From contig OZ253505.1 of the NCBI GenBank assembly GCA_965262255.1, forward strand, positions 930,001 to 994,000: 64,000 bases of DNA, given 5' to 3'. The notes below the pieces were generated by a model, which was not told the DNA's origin, did no database searches, and saw only the letters and a list, made by a program, of their open reading frames with translations. Below are positions 9,401 to 19,087 of the stretch, in pieces. A program made the position numbers and the translations under genes. Position 1 is the first letter of the stretch; every line of letters begins with the position of its first letter. This stretch comes from JANQQC01 sp965262255 (GTDB lineage: Bacteria > Pseudomonadota > Alphaproteobacteria > Caulobacterales > Hyphomonadaceae).

Positions 9401-12400
9401 TTAGGGTGCCGAAACGACACTATCTTTGACAGGTTTTTCTCCTAAAGCTGCTGCTACTAGGTGCTCTTGTTCCATTTTGTGTTTTGAAAGCAAACCAGTC
9501 GCTGTTGCGGCTGAAGGACCTCTCCCAGCGTATTTGGGCCGTGGAAACTTCGATCGTGCGCGACCAGCACACCATTCAATCTCATCACGCATGAACCCCC
9601 AACCGCCCATGTTACGTGGTTCTTCCTGACACCAAATCAACTCGGCATTTGGAAAACGCTTTAACTCATGCATCAATGACATGCGTGGGACAGGATAAAA
9701 TTGTTCGATTCGAAGGATGTATATATCGTCAGACCCCTTTTTCTCTCGAGCCTCTATTAAGTCGTAGTATATCTTCCCAGCACAAATCACAACACGACGT
9801 ATTTTTTTATCTGCTCTGAGCCTAACTGAACCTTGATAATTGTCGGCTTCCGCATCGTCCGGTAGAATTCTGTGAAATGTAGAGCGCGCTGAGAAATCAT
9901 TTAAATCAGAAACAGCACTCTTGTGTCGAAGCAATGATTTAGGAGTCATTATGATCAATGGTTTACGAAAGTCTCTATGAATTTGTCGGCGCAATACGTG
10001 GAAGTAATTGGCTGGCGTGGTCAGATTACACAATTGCATATTATCTTCCGCGGCCATTTGCAAAAATCTCTCTAAGCGGGCCGAAGAATGCTCCGGCCCT
10101 TGTCCTTCATAGCCATGCGGTAGCAACACGACAAGTCCTGACATTCGTAACCATTTTCGTTCACCGGACGAAATAAACTGGTCGAAAAAGACTTGCGCGC
10201 CATTGGCGAAATCTCCGAACTGCGCCTCCCAAATCGTTAACGTTTTTGGATCCGTTGTCGAGTATCCATACTCGAATCCAAGTACAGCCTCTTCTGACAA
10301 AAGTGAGTCAATCACCTCAAATTTGTCTTCGTCTTGTCCAACTGTCGATAGAGGTGTATATCGTCGGCCAGTATTTTGATCAACAATATGACAGTGACGC
10401 TGGGAAAAAGTTCCTCGCCCAGAATCTTGGCCCGATAGACGTATCGAATAACCTTCCTCTAGCAAAGTCGCAAACGCTAGGTGTTCCGCCGTTGCCCAGT
10501 CTAAACCTTTGCCCGATGATATTGAATTTGCTCTCGCCTCAATAACGCGCTTTAGCGTACGGTGAGCTTTCACGCCGGCTGGTATTTCGGTAATTTTTTC
10601 TCCTAATGATTTAAGAAGTCGAATGGGTACACCTGTCCGTCCCCGACGTTCATCATTCTTAGGTAGTCCCAACCCTTTCCATTCGCCTCCGAGCCAATCA
10701 GCGTCATGATTGGAATGGGTTTTTGCTTTTTCAAAACTCTCATCTAGTCCTTTCTCAAAGCGCACTGTTGCTTCGTCAACAAATTGTTGAGTAACGACTT
10801 TTTCTTCTATTAATCGTTTCGCGTAAATTTTACACGTCGAGGTATGACTCTTAATTTTCTTGTACATCAAAGGTTGAGTGAACATGGGTTCGTCACCCTC
10901 ATTATGACCAAACCGTCGATAACAAAACATATCAATAACAACATCCTTTCCGAATTTTTGTCGGTACTCAGTTGCTATTCGGGCTGCATAAACAACGGCC
11001 TCCGGGTCATCTCCATTAACGTGAAAAATCGGTGCTTGCACCATCAATGCAACATCTGAGGGATAAGGAGATGATCTCGAATACATCGGACTTGTCGTAA
11101 ATCCGATCTGATTATTAATTATAAAATGTATCGTTCCGCCGGTTCTATATCCGTTTAGACCAGACAATGCAAAACATTCCGAAACGACTCCTTGGCCAGC
11201 GAAAGCAGCGTCGCCATGTATAAGCAAGGGTAGAACCCGCGATCGGTCAAGTGTACCAGTCTCGCGTTCATCAATAGCTTGCTTCGATCTTGATTTACCT
11301 AACACGACAGGATCGACCGCTTCAAGATGTGATGGGTTTGGGTTCATCGAGAGATGAACATTGTTTCCTGCAAAAGAACGATCGGACGACGCACCCAAGT
11401 GATATTTCACATCCCCCGATCCAAACTCTTCAGCCCCTTGTGTGGAACCGCCCTGAAATTCGTGAAACAAACTTTCGTACGGTTTACCCATAACCGCGCC
11501 AAGCACGTTTAGGCGACCACGGTGAGCCATACCAATAACAATTTCTTTTACACCAAGGGCACCGCCTCGTTTGATAATCTGCTCTAGGGCCGGAACCGCC
11601 GCCTCCCCACCATCGAGTCCAAATCGTTTAGTACCGGGATATCGTTTATGTAGGAAATTTTCGAAAGACTCTGCCTCAATAAGTTTAAAAAGAATGCCTT
11701 TTTTCCCTTGGTCAAAAAACGATACACCTTTGTCTGGGCCTTCGATTCTTTGCTGTATCCAAGATTTTTCTTCCGGGTTCGAGATATGCATGAACTCCAC
11801 GCCCATCGTCGAACAATATGTTCGTTTGAGAATTCGAAGCATCTCTGCGACGGACGCGTATTCCAGCCCCAAAACGTAATCAATAAAAATTGGGCGATCC
11901 ATATCCGATGGCCCAAAACCATAGGTCGCCGGATCAAGTTCTGGTTGTTCTCCAAAATTTGACAGTCCAAGCGGGTCTAACTGGGCAGCAAAATGACCTC
12001 TTATCCGATACGCTCGGATCATCATTAGCGCTTTCAATGAATCTTTTGCCGCTTGCTCAATTTCCTTAACGTTTGCCGACGGAGTTTTATCCGCAATTTT
12101 TCTCTTCAGCACAGGTTCGATTAACGCCCAGTTACCATCAAAAACCGCTACATCATCCCCAGTTCGTGCTTGCGGCCAGTCTGATCTAGACCAACTAGCG
12201 CCGTCTGCATTCTTAATGGCATCGTCATGGTCCTCATCTAAATTCGAAAACAAATTTTGCCAATCCTCGGGAACCGAATTTCGGTTATTCGCAAAACGCG
12301 CCTGCAAGTCTTCGAGATATGCGGCATTTGTGCCGTGAAGAAGTTCCGAAACATCATCCGTTAGTTCGTCGATGTCCAACGGTATAGCTGAGAGATCATC

Positions 12401-12406
12401 TGGCAT
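9401..12406 (-). CDS. sucA: 2-oxoglutarate dehydrogenase E1 component
   Basis: Thiamine-diphosphate-dependent decarboxylase of about 1,000 residues, the usual length. Visible blocks are the N-terminal ELLHGTNAAYLEDLQARF, the TPP region (GMAHRGRLNVL, HGDAAFAGQGVV), INNQIGFTTSP, the transketolase-like pyrimidine-binding region (GQDSGRGTFSQRH, LPHGYEGQGPEHSSARLERF) and the C-terminal QEEPRNMGGW. The ATG at 12406 has an AAGG ribosome-binding site 8 nt upstream and is preferred; in-frame GTG (12427) and ATG (12421) would add seven or five residues. It lies 164 bp after sucD. Confidence 0.97.
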   Translation of the reverse strand: MPDDLSAIPLDIDELTDDVSELLHGTNAAYLEDLQARFANNRNSVPEDWQNLFSNLDEDHDDAIKNADGASWSRSDWPQARTGDDVAVFDGNWALIEPVLKRKIADKTPSANVKEIEQAAKDSLKALMMIRAYRIRGHFAAQLDPLGLSNFGEQPELDPATYGFGPSDMDRPIFIDYVLGLEYASVAEMLRILKRTYCSTMGVEFMHISNPEEKSWIQQRIEGPDKGVSFFDQGKKGILFKLIEAESFENFLHKRYPGTKRFGLDGGEAAVPALEQIIKRGGALGVKEIVIGMAHRGRLNVLGAVMGKPYESLFHEFQGGSTQGAEEFGSGDVKYHLGASSDRSFAGNNVHLSMNPNPSHLEAVDPVVLGKSRSKQAIDERETGTLDRSRVLPLLIHGDAAFAGQGVVSECFALSGLNGYRTGGTIHFIINNQIGFTTSPMYSRSSPYPSDVALMVQAPIFHVNGDDPEAVVYAARIATEYRQKFGKDVVIDMFCYRRFGHNEGDEPMFTQPLMYKKIKSHTSTCKIYAKRLIEEKVVTQQFVDEATVRFEKGLDESFEKAKTHSNHDADWLGGEWKGLGLPKNDERRGRTGVPIRLLKSLGEKITEIPAGVKAHRTLKRVIEARANSISSGKGLDWATAEHLAFATLLEEGYSIRLSGQDSGRGTFSQRHCHIVDQNTGRRYTPLSTVGQDEDKFEVIDSLLSEEAVLGFEYGYSTTDPKTLTIWEAQFGDFANGAQVFFDQFISSGERKWLRMSGLVVLLPHGYEGQGPEHSSARLERFLQMAAEDNMQLCNLTTPANYFHVLRRQIHRDFRKPLIIMTPKSLLRHKSAVSDLNDFSARSTFHRILPDDAEADNYQGSVRLRADKKIRRVVICAGKIYYDLIEAREKKGSDDIYILRIEQFYPVPRMSLMHELKRFPNAELIWCQEEPRNMGGWGFMRDEIEWCAGRARSKFPRPKYAGRGPSAATATGLLSKHKMEQEHLVAAALGEKPVKDSVVSAP

Positions 12407-12570
12407 TTTCGCCGCCTTCATTTTCACGTCGGCGTGGCGGGGTCGCTAACCGGCCTCGTCGCACCGAATGCAGAGAGTGATTAACCTAAAAAATAGAATA
12501 TTTTTTGACCGATTAAATTGATACGAAAGAAACACGTTAGTTTTATTGCGTGGAATGCAGCTCCAAACAA

Positions 12571-13473
12571 CTATCCGCGTAACACCTCCACCAATGTTTT
12601 TCCCAACTGCGCGGGAGAAGAAGAGACCTTTATACCTGCACTTTCCATGGCCTCAATTTTTGATTCCGCATCCCCGCTTCCGCCAGACACGATAGCACCC
12701 GCGTGTCCCATCGTACGACCTTTTGGAGCGGTTCGTCCCGCTACAAAACCAACTGTAGGCTTGGAGCGCCCCTTTGCCGCCTCGTCCTTAAGAAACTGCG
12801 CTGCTTCCTCTTCCGCTGAGCCCCCGATCTCGCCAATCATAATAAGACTTTCTGTCTCTTCGTCGGCCAAGAAAAGTTCTAGGACATCTATGAATTCCGT
12901 TCCCTTTACGGGATCACCGCCAATCCCGACAGCCGTTGTTTGCCCGAGGTTTTCGACCGTCGTCTGGTAAACCGCTTCATAGGTTAGGGTACCTGACCTC
13001 GAAACTATACCTACACTACCTTTTTTAAAGATCGCACCTGGCATAATTCCAATTTTGCACTGCTCCGGAGTTAGAATTCCTGGACAATTAGGACCAACCA
13101 ACCGGGAATTAGAGTTAGAAAGTTTCGCTTTTACCCGAACCATATCTTGAACCGGAATTCCCTCAGTAATGCATACAATCAAATCTAACTCAGCCTCAAT
13201 GGCTTCTTCTATTGCCGAAGCGGCTCCTGCTGGCGGAACGTAAATAACGGAGGCATTTGCGCCAGTGGCATTTTTTGCTTCAAGGGCATTTGCGTAAATC
13301 GGCAAATCCTTGCCCGCCTCACTTTTCCAAAACTGTCCGGCTTTTTTGGGATGTGTTCCCGCTACCATCTGACTGCCAAAATAGGCGAGTGCCTGATTAG
13401 TGTGAAAGGAACCCGTCGCACCGGTTAGCCCTTGAACGATGACTTTTGTAGATGTGTTGATAAGGATCGACAT
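12571..13473 (-). CDS. sucD: Succinyl-CoA synthetase alpha subunit (ADP/GDP-forming)
   Basis: Alpha subunit of 300 residues, beginning MSILINTSTKVIVQGLTGATGSFH (CoA-binding Rossmann fold). The phosphohistidine loop is clear near residue 252 (GRTMGHAGAIVSGG), as is the GPNCPG segment. With SucC it performs substrate-level phosphorylation in the TCA cycle. It starts 42 bp after sucC ends. The 143-bp gap towards sucA contains no recognised element. Confidence 0.97.
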   Translation of the reverse strand: MSILINTSTKVIVQGLTGATGSFHTNQALAYFGSQMVAGTHPKKAGQFWKSEAGKDLPIYANALEAKNATGANASVIYVPPAGAASAIEEAIEAELDLIVCITEGIPVQDMVRVKAKLSNSNSRLVGPNCPGILTPEQCKIGIMPGAIFKKGSVGIVSRSGTLTYEAVYQTTVENLGQTTAVGIGGDPVKGTEFIDVLELFLADEETESLIMIGEIGGSAEEEAAQFLKDEAAKGRSKPTVGFVAGRTAPKGRTMGHAGAIVSGGSGDAESKIEAMESAGIKVSSSPAQLGKTLVEVLRG

Positions 13474-13515
13474 TTGAATTCGTATTTATCCGTTTCTAAG
13501 GAATACCCACCTCTG

Positions 13516-14709
13516 TTACTTAGACAGAGCACCCACAATTTTCCGTGCCGCATCATCAAGGTCGTCTGCAGCAATGACGTTAAGCCCGGATTGTCTAATT
13601 GTTTCTTTCCCTTGTTCGACATTCGTCCCTTCTAGTCGCACAACCAAAGGAACCGCTAGAGACGTTTCTTTAACTGCCGCAATCACTCCCTCGGCGATTA
13701 CATCACACCGCATAATTCCACCGAAAATGTTAACTAAAATTCCTTTTACGTTGGGGTCTTTCATTATGATTTTAAATGCCGCAGTCACTTTCTCTTTGTT
13801 CGCGCCTCCACCTACGTCGCAAAAGTTTGCAGGCTCTTCACCATAGAGTTTTATGATATCCATTGTAGCCATGGCGAGACCTGCCCCATTCACCATACAG
13901 CCGATCGTCCCATCTAAAGCGATATATGCTAAATCCCATTCGGCAGCTTCTATTTCTTTCTCATCTTGCTCAGTTTCATCTCGGAGTTCAAGAATATCCG
14001 GATGCCTAAAGAGCGCGTTTTCATCGAATGAGACTTTGGCATCTAAAACACGTAAGTGTCCGTCCTTCATCACGATCAGAGGATTCACCTCCAACATCGA
14101 CATATCTTTTTCGTGGAACGCCCGATAAAGTGCAGGAAAAAGAGTCTCGCCGTCTGCTCGTGAAACTCCCTCAAGATTTAACGCATCTGACAACTCAGCA
14201 CAGTCACTAGCAGATACGCCAATCAAGGGGTCAATCGGAAGTGTTATAATTTTTTCGGGCGTTGAATGGGCTACTTCTTCAATATCCATTCCTCCTTCTG
14301 TAGATGCAACAAAAGCAGGCTTTCCGGTCACTCTATCAACCAATAATGAAACATAGAGTTCTCTTTCGATATCCGCTCCTGCTTCAATGTAAAGACGATT
14401 GACTTGTTTTCCCTCGTCTCCCGTTTGCGCTGTTACAAGATGCCGGCCGAACATTGCATGGGCGTGAGATATGGCTTCTTCTCGAGTAAACCCAAGCCTA
14501 ACTCCGCCTTTTTCACCAGCTTCTGGCTCTATGAACTTTCCTTTTCCTCGTCCTCCTGCATGAATTTGCGACTTTACAACCCAAAGCGACCCCGAAAGTG
14601 AATCTATCGCATTTTCGATAGCGTCACTTGACAGCACCGGAACTCCCTCGCCAACGGGGACTCCGAAAGATTTTAGGACGGCCTTTGCTTGGTATTCATG
14701 AATGTTCAT
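13516..14709 (-). CDS. sucC: Succinyl-CoA synthetase beta subunit (ADP/GDP-forming)
   Basis: ATP-grasp beta subunit of 397 residues. The start MNIHEYQAKAVLKSFGVPV is that of the family, so the ATG at 14709 is chosen over the in-frame TTG five codons upstream. Other blocks are VVKSQIHAGGRGKGKF (nucleotide binding), EVNPLIV and CMVNGAGLAMATMD plus the C-terminal NIFGGIMRCDVIAEG. It is the first gene of the minus-strand order sucC-sucD-sucA-sucB-lpd. In many relatives mdh precedes sucC; here the upstream neighbour is a PhoD-like gene 153 bp away, so the operon promoter probably lies in 14710-14862. Confidence 0.97.
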   Translation of the reverse strand: MNIHEYQAKAVLKSFGVPVGEGVPVLSSDAIENAIDSLSGSLWVVKSQIHAGGRGKGKFIEPEAGEKGGVRLGFTREEAISHAHAMFGRHLVTAQTGDEGKQVNRLYIEAGADIERELYVSLLVDRVTGKPAFVASTEGGMDIEEVAHSTPEKIITLPIDPLIGVSASDCAELSDALNLEGVSRADGETLFPALYRAFHEKDMSMLEVNPLIVMKDGHLRVLDAKVSFDENALFRHPDILELRDETEQDEKEIEAAEWDLAYIALDGTIGCMVNGAGLAMATMDIIKLYGEEPANFCDVGGGANKEKVTAAFKIIMKDPNVKGILVNIFGGIMRCDVIAEGVIAAVKETSLAVPLVVRLEGTNVEQGKETIRQSGLNVIAADDLDDAARKIVGALSK

Positions 14710-14862
14710 TGAGAGGATTACCAACGAATTAATTGGGTTCTAACACTCCTTCTCAACAAATTACACATTGCTACCGAAATTGGCAACGCATTTTCGTTAT
14801 TTTATTGCCGCACTATAAGGTTTTGAATTTGTCTCACGCTTACAAATTTACTTGTGAAAGAA

Positions 14863-16023
14863 TTAAAAATCGAACGTTCGTGACCGAACTTTCATCCCAT
14901 CATTTGCGTGTATGTTTAGTTCAAACGTTTTTCGCTCCCAGTCGATCGCGATAGACCCATAATTCTCCTTTGAATACCCCTCCCCTAACTGCGCCGTATC
15001 ATTTTCCTGAGTACTGTCAAAAAATGATAAGTTTAGCGATGATGCCGTTAATTCTTGCACAGGATAAGGAAGAACATCTCTACTTTCATAGATAAAAGAC
15101 GCATGGCGATCTCCCGAAACAAAAACCACGTTGTTTGCATCGGTTTGACGAATTGTATCAAAGAGGCGTTGACGTTCTGTCGGTAGCTTATTCCAAGATT
15201 CCCAACCGTGAACTTCCGGTAATACTTGTATTGACGAGACGATCAAGCGTAAATCGGCAGGTTTTCGCAGTTCAGCAGTCAGCCATTTCCATTGCGACTC
15301 CCCGAGCATATTCTGGCTGGATTTTGAATCCGTCGATGGAACGTAACGTTCCTTTCCCGGAGCTCCTCGTTTGTCTGTTTTCGTTAATCGCGTCCTAAAG
15401 AAGCGCGTATCAAGCACGATAATTTGTGTTCGCCTTCCGCTTTTTCCAACAAACTGAGAATAGTAGGTTCCAGGACGCTTTCCCGCCGGTGTTCCATCTA
15501 AACCCCAGAACCGCTCGTGAATAAGTTCAGCGGATTCACGATACTTGAAGTCCTTGCCGCCGTCATTTATTCCGTAATCGTGATCATCCCACGCGACCAT
15601 CATGGGTAACTTTTCGCGAACTGCCAGAAACTCCGGTCTTTGCGCTAAATCTGCAAATGAGGCACGTAGCTCTTTCAAATCCGGATCACTACCATCCAAG
15701 TATTTTCTGCCGTCAACATCCCCATAAACGTTGTCACCGACCATCAAAAACAGATCTGCATTTTCCTTTGCTAGTGATGATAGCGAAGTGCTGAACTTTT
15801 CTTCGTCGTTGCAGGAACCAACCAAAATTTGCGTTAACGCTTTGTTAGAATCTGGGAACGGAACACCCGTAGGCGCGACAGGCAGGTCATCACTAAACTT
15901 ATCAACAAAATTCTTTAAAACCTCCGATTTGTCGGGAAATTCGGTACTCGGACTATTCGAATTACAACCCAGAAGTACGATTGAAATTACAGTAATGATC
16001 AAGGTCTGTAGAAACAATTTCAT
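14863..16023 (-). CDS. PhoD-like metallophosphatase lipoprotein (alkaline phosphatase D family)
   Basis: A 386-residue predicted lipoprotein (signal MKLFLQTLIITVISIVLLGC, lipobox LLGC). The PhoD-like metal ligands are visible: LMVGDNVYGD, VAWDDHDYGINDGG and FVSGDRHASF. This arrangement belongs to the Fe/Ca phosphodiesterase/phosphatase fold of PhoD. A role in releasing phosphate from organophosphates or lipid/teichoic-type phosphodiesters outside the inner membrane is inferred from the family. It lacks the long Tat signal of Bacillus PhoD and is shorter, like the 'alkaline phosphatase family' lipoproteins of marine proteobacteria. It follows the heparinase gene by 46 bp. Confidence 0.87.
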   Translation of the reverse strand: MKLFLQTLIITVISIVLLGCNSNSPSTEFPDKSEVLKNFVDKFSDDLPVAPTGVPFPDSNKALTQILVGSCNDEEKFSTSLSSLAKENADLFLMVGDNVYGDVDGRKYLDGSDPDLKELRASFADLAQRPEFLAVREKLPMMVAWDDHDYGINDGGKDFKYRESAELIHERFWGLDGTPAGKRPGTYYSQFVGKSGRRTQIIVLDTRFFRTRLTKTDKRGAPGKERYVPSTDSKSSQNMLGESQWKWLTAELRKPADLRLIVSSIQVLPEVHGWESWNKLPTERQRLFDTIRQTDANNVVFVSGDRHASFIYESRDVLPYPVQELTASSLNLSFFDSTQENDTAQLGEGYSKENYGSIAIDWERKTFELNIHANDGMKVRSRTFDF

Positions 16024-16069
16024 GGGGTTACCTTTATAAAATCTGCACGACTCTCATAATAAGACAAAA

Positions 16070-17779
16070 TCATCCAATCTGTTTCTTGAAAGACCAACGC
16101 ACACAGTTCGGAGGTTTAGAACTCACTCCTGCCGGATCAGCTTTTCCATAGATTACGATTTGCTCCGTCTCTTCTATAGAGTCTCGAGCAACATAAATTG
16201 ACGGTTCAATTTCAACACTTGAGTTACTAGTCAGAAAATACCAAGGCGAGCCAATGTTTGGCTCTAGCCAAATGCCATCGGATTTCTTGGATACAGTTGT
16301 ATCCGGGTGAATATGAAAACGAATAGCAAAATCTATTGGCTTACGATTATCCTTAACACCACCGGAAATAGGCCGAATTACAGTATCCTCTCCAATAATC
16401 TGGCTGCCATCAGAATTCATAAACAAGCGACGGTGGTGGGTGAGATAAAATCTTTTGTGGTAGCCAGTGTGCTGAGCATTGATCCAAACACAGCCATCGT
16501 CCTCGATGAATGTCGTTTGAATATCAGGATCGATCTTAGGTGAATACAGACCAGTTTTAGGGCTTAGTACAAACTCTGCGCTGTCCTCGCCGCCAAGGCA
16601 AAGAGTGGAATGAGCATTGGTTTTACGAACAGCATACTGGAGTGATGGACTTACTTCCGAACTATGTCCGCACGAGGTAATGAGTCTTGAAACGCCGTCC
16701 GAAAATTCTAGCCCAAATGTACCCGCATGAGCAAGACTTCCAAATTCTTCGACTGGTGAACTTCCTGCGTCAAATATTAGTAAAGATTCTCCACGCTCCA
16801 TTCTGTAGAATCCCACTTCTCGCAATGTCGTTTTTTGCTCTGGCCAAGTATCGATTGTTCTCAACACCGCGTCAAATCGTTCCGGGCAAACCTCGTTTCC
16901 ACTGTTAAAAGGGGCGATCCCATCATCGCCTTGACGAAAAAAGTTAACCGCTGAGAATAATTTCGAATGTAGTTCAGTAATGAACCTCGGAACCCGCTGG
17001 TCGGCTTGCTGAAAAAGATCGGCCAAAACTGCTAAGTCTAGCAATGCAGAAAACGATGCCGAGGGAGATCGAGAGGCATGACAACCATCAATCGTAAACT
17101 GAGAGGAGCATTCCCTTGCTAATTGTTCAATCGCTTGCTCCAGATCTGCTGTGATTTGGAAGCACATTCTATGTGCGACAAAAACACAAGCGGCTTTCCA
17201 TCTGGCGCGTCGCGAATGAGTATTCTCAACTATTTCCTCTAGGTAACTAATCTGCCGAAGCAATGCCGATAAACGCGTGGTTTCTTTCTCGGGTTCTTTG
17301 CCAGCAAATAGAAATTTACTGCACTTTAACCAATTCCAAAGCCTATCCGATGTTGTTTCGATTCTCCACGCGAACGAGTCAAAATGTCCAAAAACATTGA
17401 TCCAACTGTCCACCAAATTTCTAGCACGATCAGACTCTGCTTCTCCATTCGCAATGAGATCTGATAACCAATCGAACCTATGCAATCTGTCCCTGAAATG
17501 TCTAGAAGGCAGGGGACTCAGCCAAGGTACAGTGGTCGACTCTAACTCTACTTTCTCATTTCCGAATTGCCAAATATTCCTTAATAGTTCATCCCTTCGA
17601 GCAAAGTCGGGCGGAACAACATCATTGGGAAAAATTACAAATTTCTCATCTGTCTCGCGAGATCGCACATCCCATTGAATAGAGGCCAAACTGATTTCAC
17701 TTCCCTCAACCCCGGCGTATTGTTCCCATAGTTTAGCGTCGTCAACATCGTTGCTCAGGTTACTTGTATGCGTAAGCAT
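16070..17779 (-). CDS. Heparinase II/III family protein
   Basis: A 569-residue protein with an alpha/alpha-toroid N-terminal half (RFDWLSDLIANGEAESDRAR; AWRIETTSDRLWNWLKCSKF) and a beta-sandwich half with GFYRMERGESLLIFDAGS, LAHAGTFGLEFSDG and HTGYHKRFYLTHHRRLF. It matches the heparinase II/III-like family found next to rpe or purH in many alphaproteobacteria, where the substrate is unknown; action on a uronic-acid polysaccharide is a family inference only. No signal peptide is visible, so it may be cytoplasmic. The ATG at 17779 is preferred over the TTG at 17791. Confidence 0.82.
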   Translation of the reverse strand: MLTHTSNLSNDVDDAKLWEQYAGVEGSEISLASIQWDVRSRETDEKFVIFPNDVVPPDFARRDELLRNIWQFGNEKVELESTTVPWLSPLPSRHFRDRLHRFDWLSDLIANGEAESDRARNLVDSWINVFGHFDSFAWRIETTSDRLWNWLKCSKFLFAGKEPEKETTRLSALLRQISYLEEIVENTHSRRARWKAACVFVAHRMCFQITADLEQAIEQLARECSSQFTIDGCHASRSPSASFSALLDLAVLADLFQQADQRVPRFITELHSKLFSAVNFFRQGDDGIAPFNSGNEVCPERFDAVLRTIDTWPEQKTTLREVGFYRMERGESLLIFDAGSSPVEEFGSLAHAGTFGLEFSDGVSRLITSCGHSSEVSPSLQYAVRKTNAHSTLCLGGEDSAEFVLSPKTGLYSPKIDPDIQTTFIEDDGCVWINAQHTGYHKRFYLTHHRRLFMNSDGSQIIGEDTVIRPISGGVKDNRKPIDFAIRFHIHPDTTVSKKSDGIWLEPNIGSPWYFLTSNSSVEIEPSIYVARDSIEETEQIVIYGKADPAGVSSKPPNCVRWSFKKQIG

Positions 17780-18030
17780 AGTTTGTGACAAACTTATCTA
17801 AGAGGCTATACGAAAAATCGCTGCCAGCAAACTTCGTGCATTAATTTAGCAAAATCGAGGGGAAATTTGCCGCCAACTATTAGGAATAATGCCAGAAAAC
17901 CTCGAAACATTTGCTCAAAACCCGTTAATTTCAATTTAAATCACCTAAACTTTTCCTGCTTGATAGGACATTCAGTTCCCAACACTTCCAGAATAAGTGA
18001 TTTTATCCTTTTTCGTTTAGCCTCTAAGTT

Positions 18031-18699
18031 TCAAACAAATGATTTTGGACGCAAGGCTTGAATATTGTTAGCATAGGAAGCCGGACCCTCTTTAAACACG
18101 GCTGATCCTGCGACAAGAGCATTTGCTCCTGCATTGACTGCTTTAACGGCTGTCGCTGGATTGATTCCTCCATCAACTTCAAGAATGGTATTGCGATTAG
18201 TCTGATCCATCATTTGTCGAAGTTCACGAATTTTTAGCAGTTGGCTGTCTAAGAAAGATTGTCCTCCAAAGCCAGGATTCACGGACATTACCAGCACCAG
18301 ATCAACATCTTCAATGATCGGTTTAACTAACTCAACTGGAGTTCCAGGATTTAGGGCGACACCGGCTTTCATTCCGTTTTGTTGAATTGTTTGAATTGTT
18401 CGATGAACATGAGGGCCTGCTTCTGGATGCACAGTAAGTATGTTAGCACCGGCATCAGCAAAATCCGAAATATACTGATCCACGGGCGCGATCATCAAAT
18501 GTACATCAAAAGGCTTTTCTGTATGTCGGCGTAATTTTTTAATGATTGGGGCACCTAATGTTATGTTCGGCACAAAGTGTCCGTCCATCACATCCACATG
18601 AATCATATCCGCACCAGCGGCGTCCACCGCTCGAATTTCATCACCTAGCGCGGCGAAATCAGCCGAAAGAATGGAAGGGGCAATCAACAGTTTTGACAT
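18031..18699 (-). CDS. rpe: Ribulose-phosphate 3-epimerase
   Basis: A 222-residue TIM-barrel enzyme interconverting D-ribulose 5-phosphate and D-xylulose 5-phosphate. Signatures are IAPSILSADFAALGDE, the metal/catalytic segment MIHVDVMDGHFVPN, VMSVNPGFGGQSF and the phosphate-binding VDGGINP. The length is normal. It is followed on the same strand by the heparinase gene after about 250 bp, a neighbourhood common in alphaproteobacteria. Upstream (18700-18880) is the divergent promoter region of the Fic module. Confidence 0.96.
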   Translation of the reverse strand: MSKLLIAPSILSADFAALGDEIRAVDAAGADMIHVDVMDGHFVPNITLGAPIIKKLRRHTEKPFDVHLMIAPVDQYISDFADAGANILTVHPEAGPHVHRTIQTIQQNGMKAGVALNPGTPVELVKPIIEDVDLVLVMSVNPGFGGQSFLDSQLLKIRELRQMMDQTNRNTILEVDGGINPATAVKAVNAGANALVAGSAVFKEGPASYANNIQALRPKSFV

Positions 18700-18844
18700 G
18701 AGTCAGGGTAGGAAGTTACAAACAATACTTGCTTGCCTATTTAGCACAGTTTGCTTGATTTGTTTGACGAACTAAGTTCAACGCACCTAGCCAAATTGTT
18801 ATGCGACTTCAGTTACTCAATTGCGGTAAAAAACGCACGCTAAA

Positions 18845-18874
18845 AGAGCCAAATTGCTCTAACTATGGTATACT
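18845..18874 (+). promoter_or_regulatory. Palindrome and -10 element of the Fic antitoxin-toxin operon
   Basis: AGAGCCAAATTGCTCT (18845-18860) is a hyphenated palindrome with 5-bp arms. It lies directly upstream of a consensus -10 box, TATACT (18869-18874). The -10 ends only six bases before the antitoxin ATG at 18881 and no Shine-Dalgarno is present, so transcription would start at or next to the A of the ATG, giving a leaderless mRNA. The palindrome is a plausible autoregulatory operator. No convincing -35 box is seen. Confidence 0.5.
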
Positions 18875-18880
18875 CAATTT

Positions 18881-19087
18881 ATGAAAAAAATTTCTCAAAA
18901 ACATGCCGAACTTGGGCAAGAACTGCGTGAGGCAATTACTCTTCACGAGATTGAAGATAATCCTTTGACAAGTGAGGAAATCGAGATGTTTGCAATGTTT
19001 AAACGGGAAGGATGGTCTGTAGAGATGTGCCGAGAATATATTCTTGAGCAGCTCGCTCAAAATAGTAAGACCAAATTAGCTGCGTGA
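18881..19087 (+). CDS. VbhA-like antitoxin of a Fic toxin
   Basis: A 68-residue helical protein encoded immediately upstream of, and overlapping by 4 nt, the Fic gene. The helix EAITLHEIEDNPLTSEE aligns with the inhibitory helix of VbhA-type class I antitoxins, whose motif is S/T-x-x-x-E-G/N. The inhibitory Glu is Glu25, but the leading Ser is Leu21 and the Gly is Asp26. The downstream part, FKREGWSVEMCREYILEQL, resembles the second half of VbhA. It would block ATP orientation in the Fic active site. The gene appears leaderless. Confidence 0.75.
   Translation: MKKISQKHAELGQELREAITLHEIEDNPLTSEEIEMFAMFKREGWSVEMCREYILEQLAQNSKTKLAA

Noticed and set aside
12518..12970. Open frame on the plus strand opposite sucD, and similar long frames opposite sucA, sucB, ispA, FecCD and other genes
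   Set aside because: Each lies antisense to a well-supported gene, has no ribosome-binding site or family resemblance, and mirrors the codon bias of the real gene.
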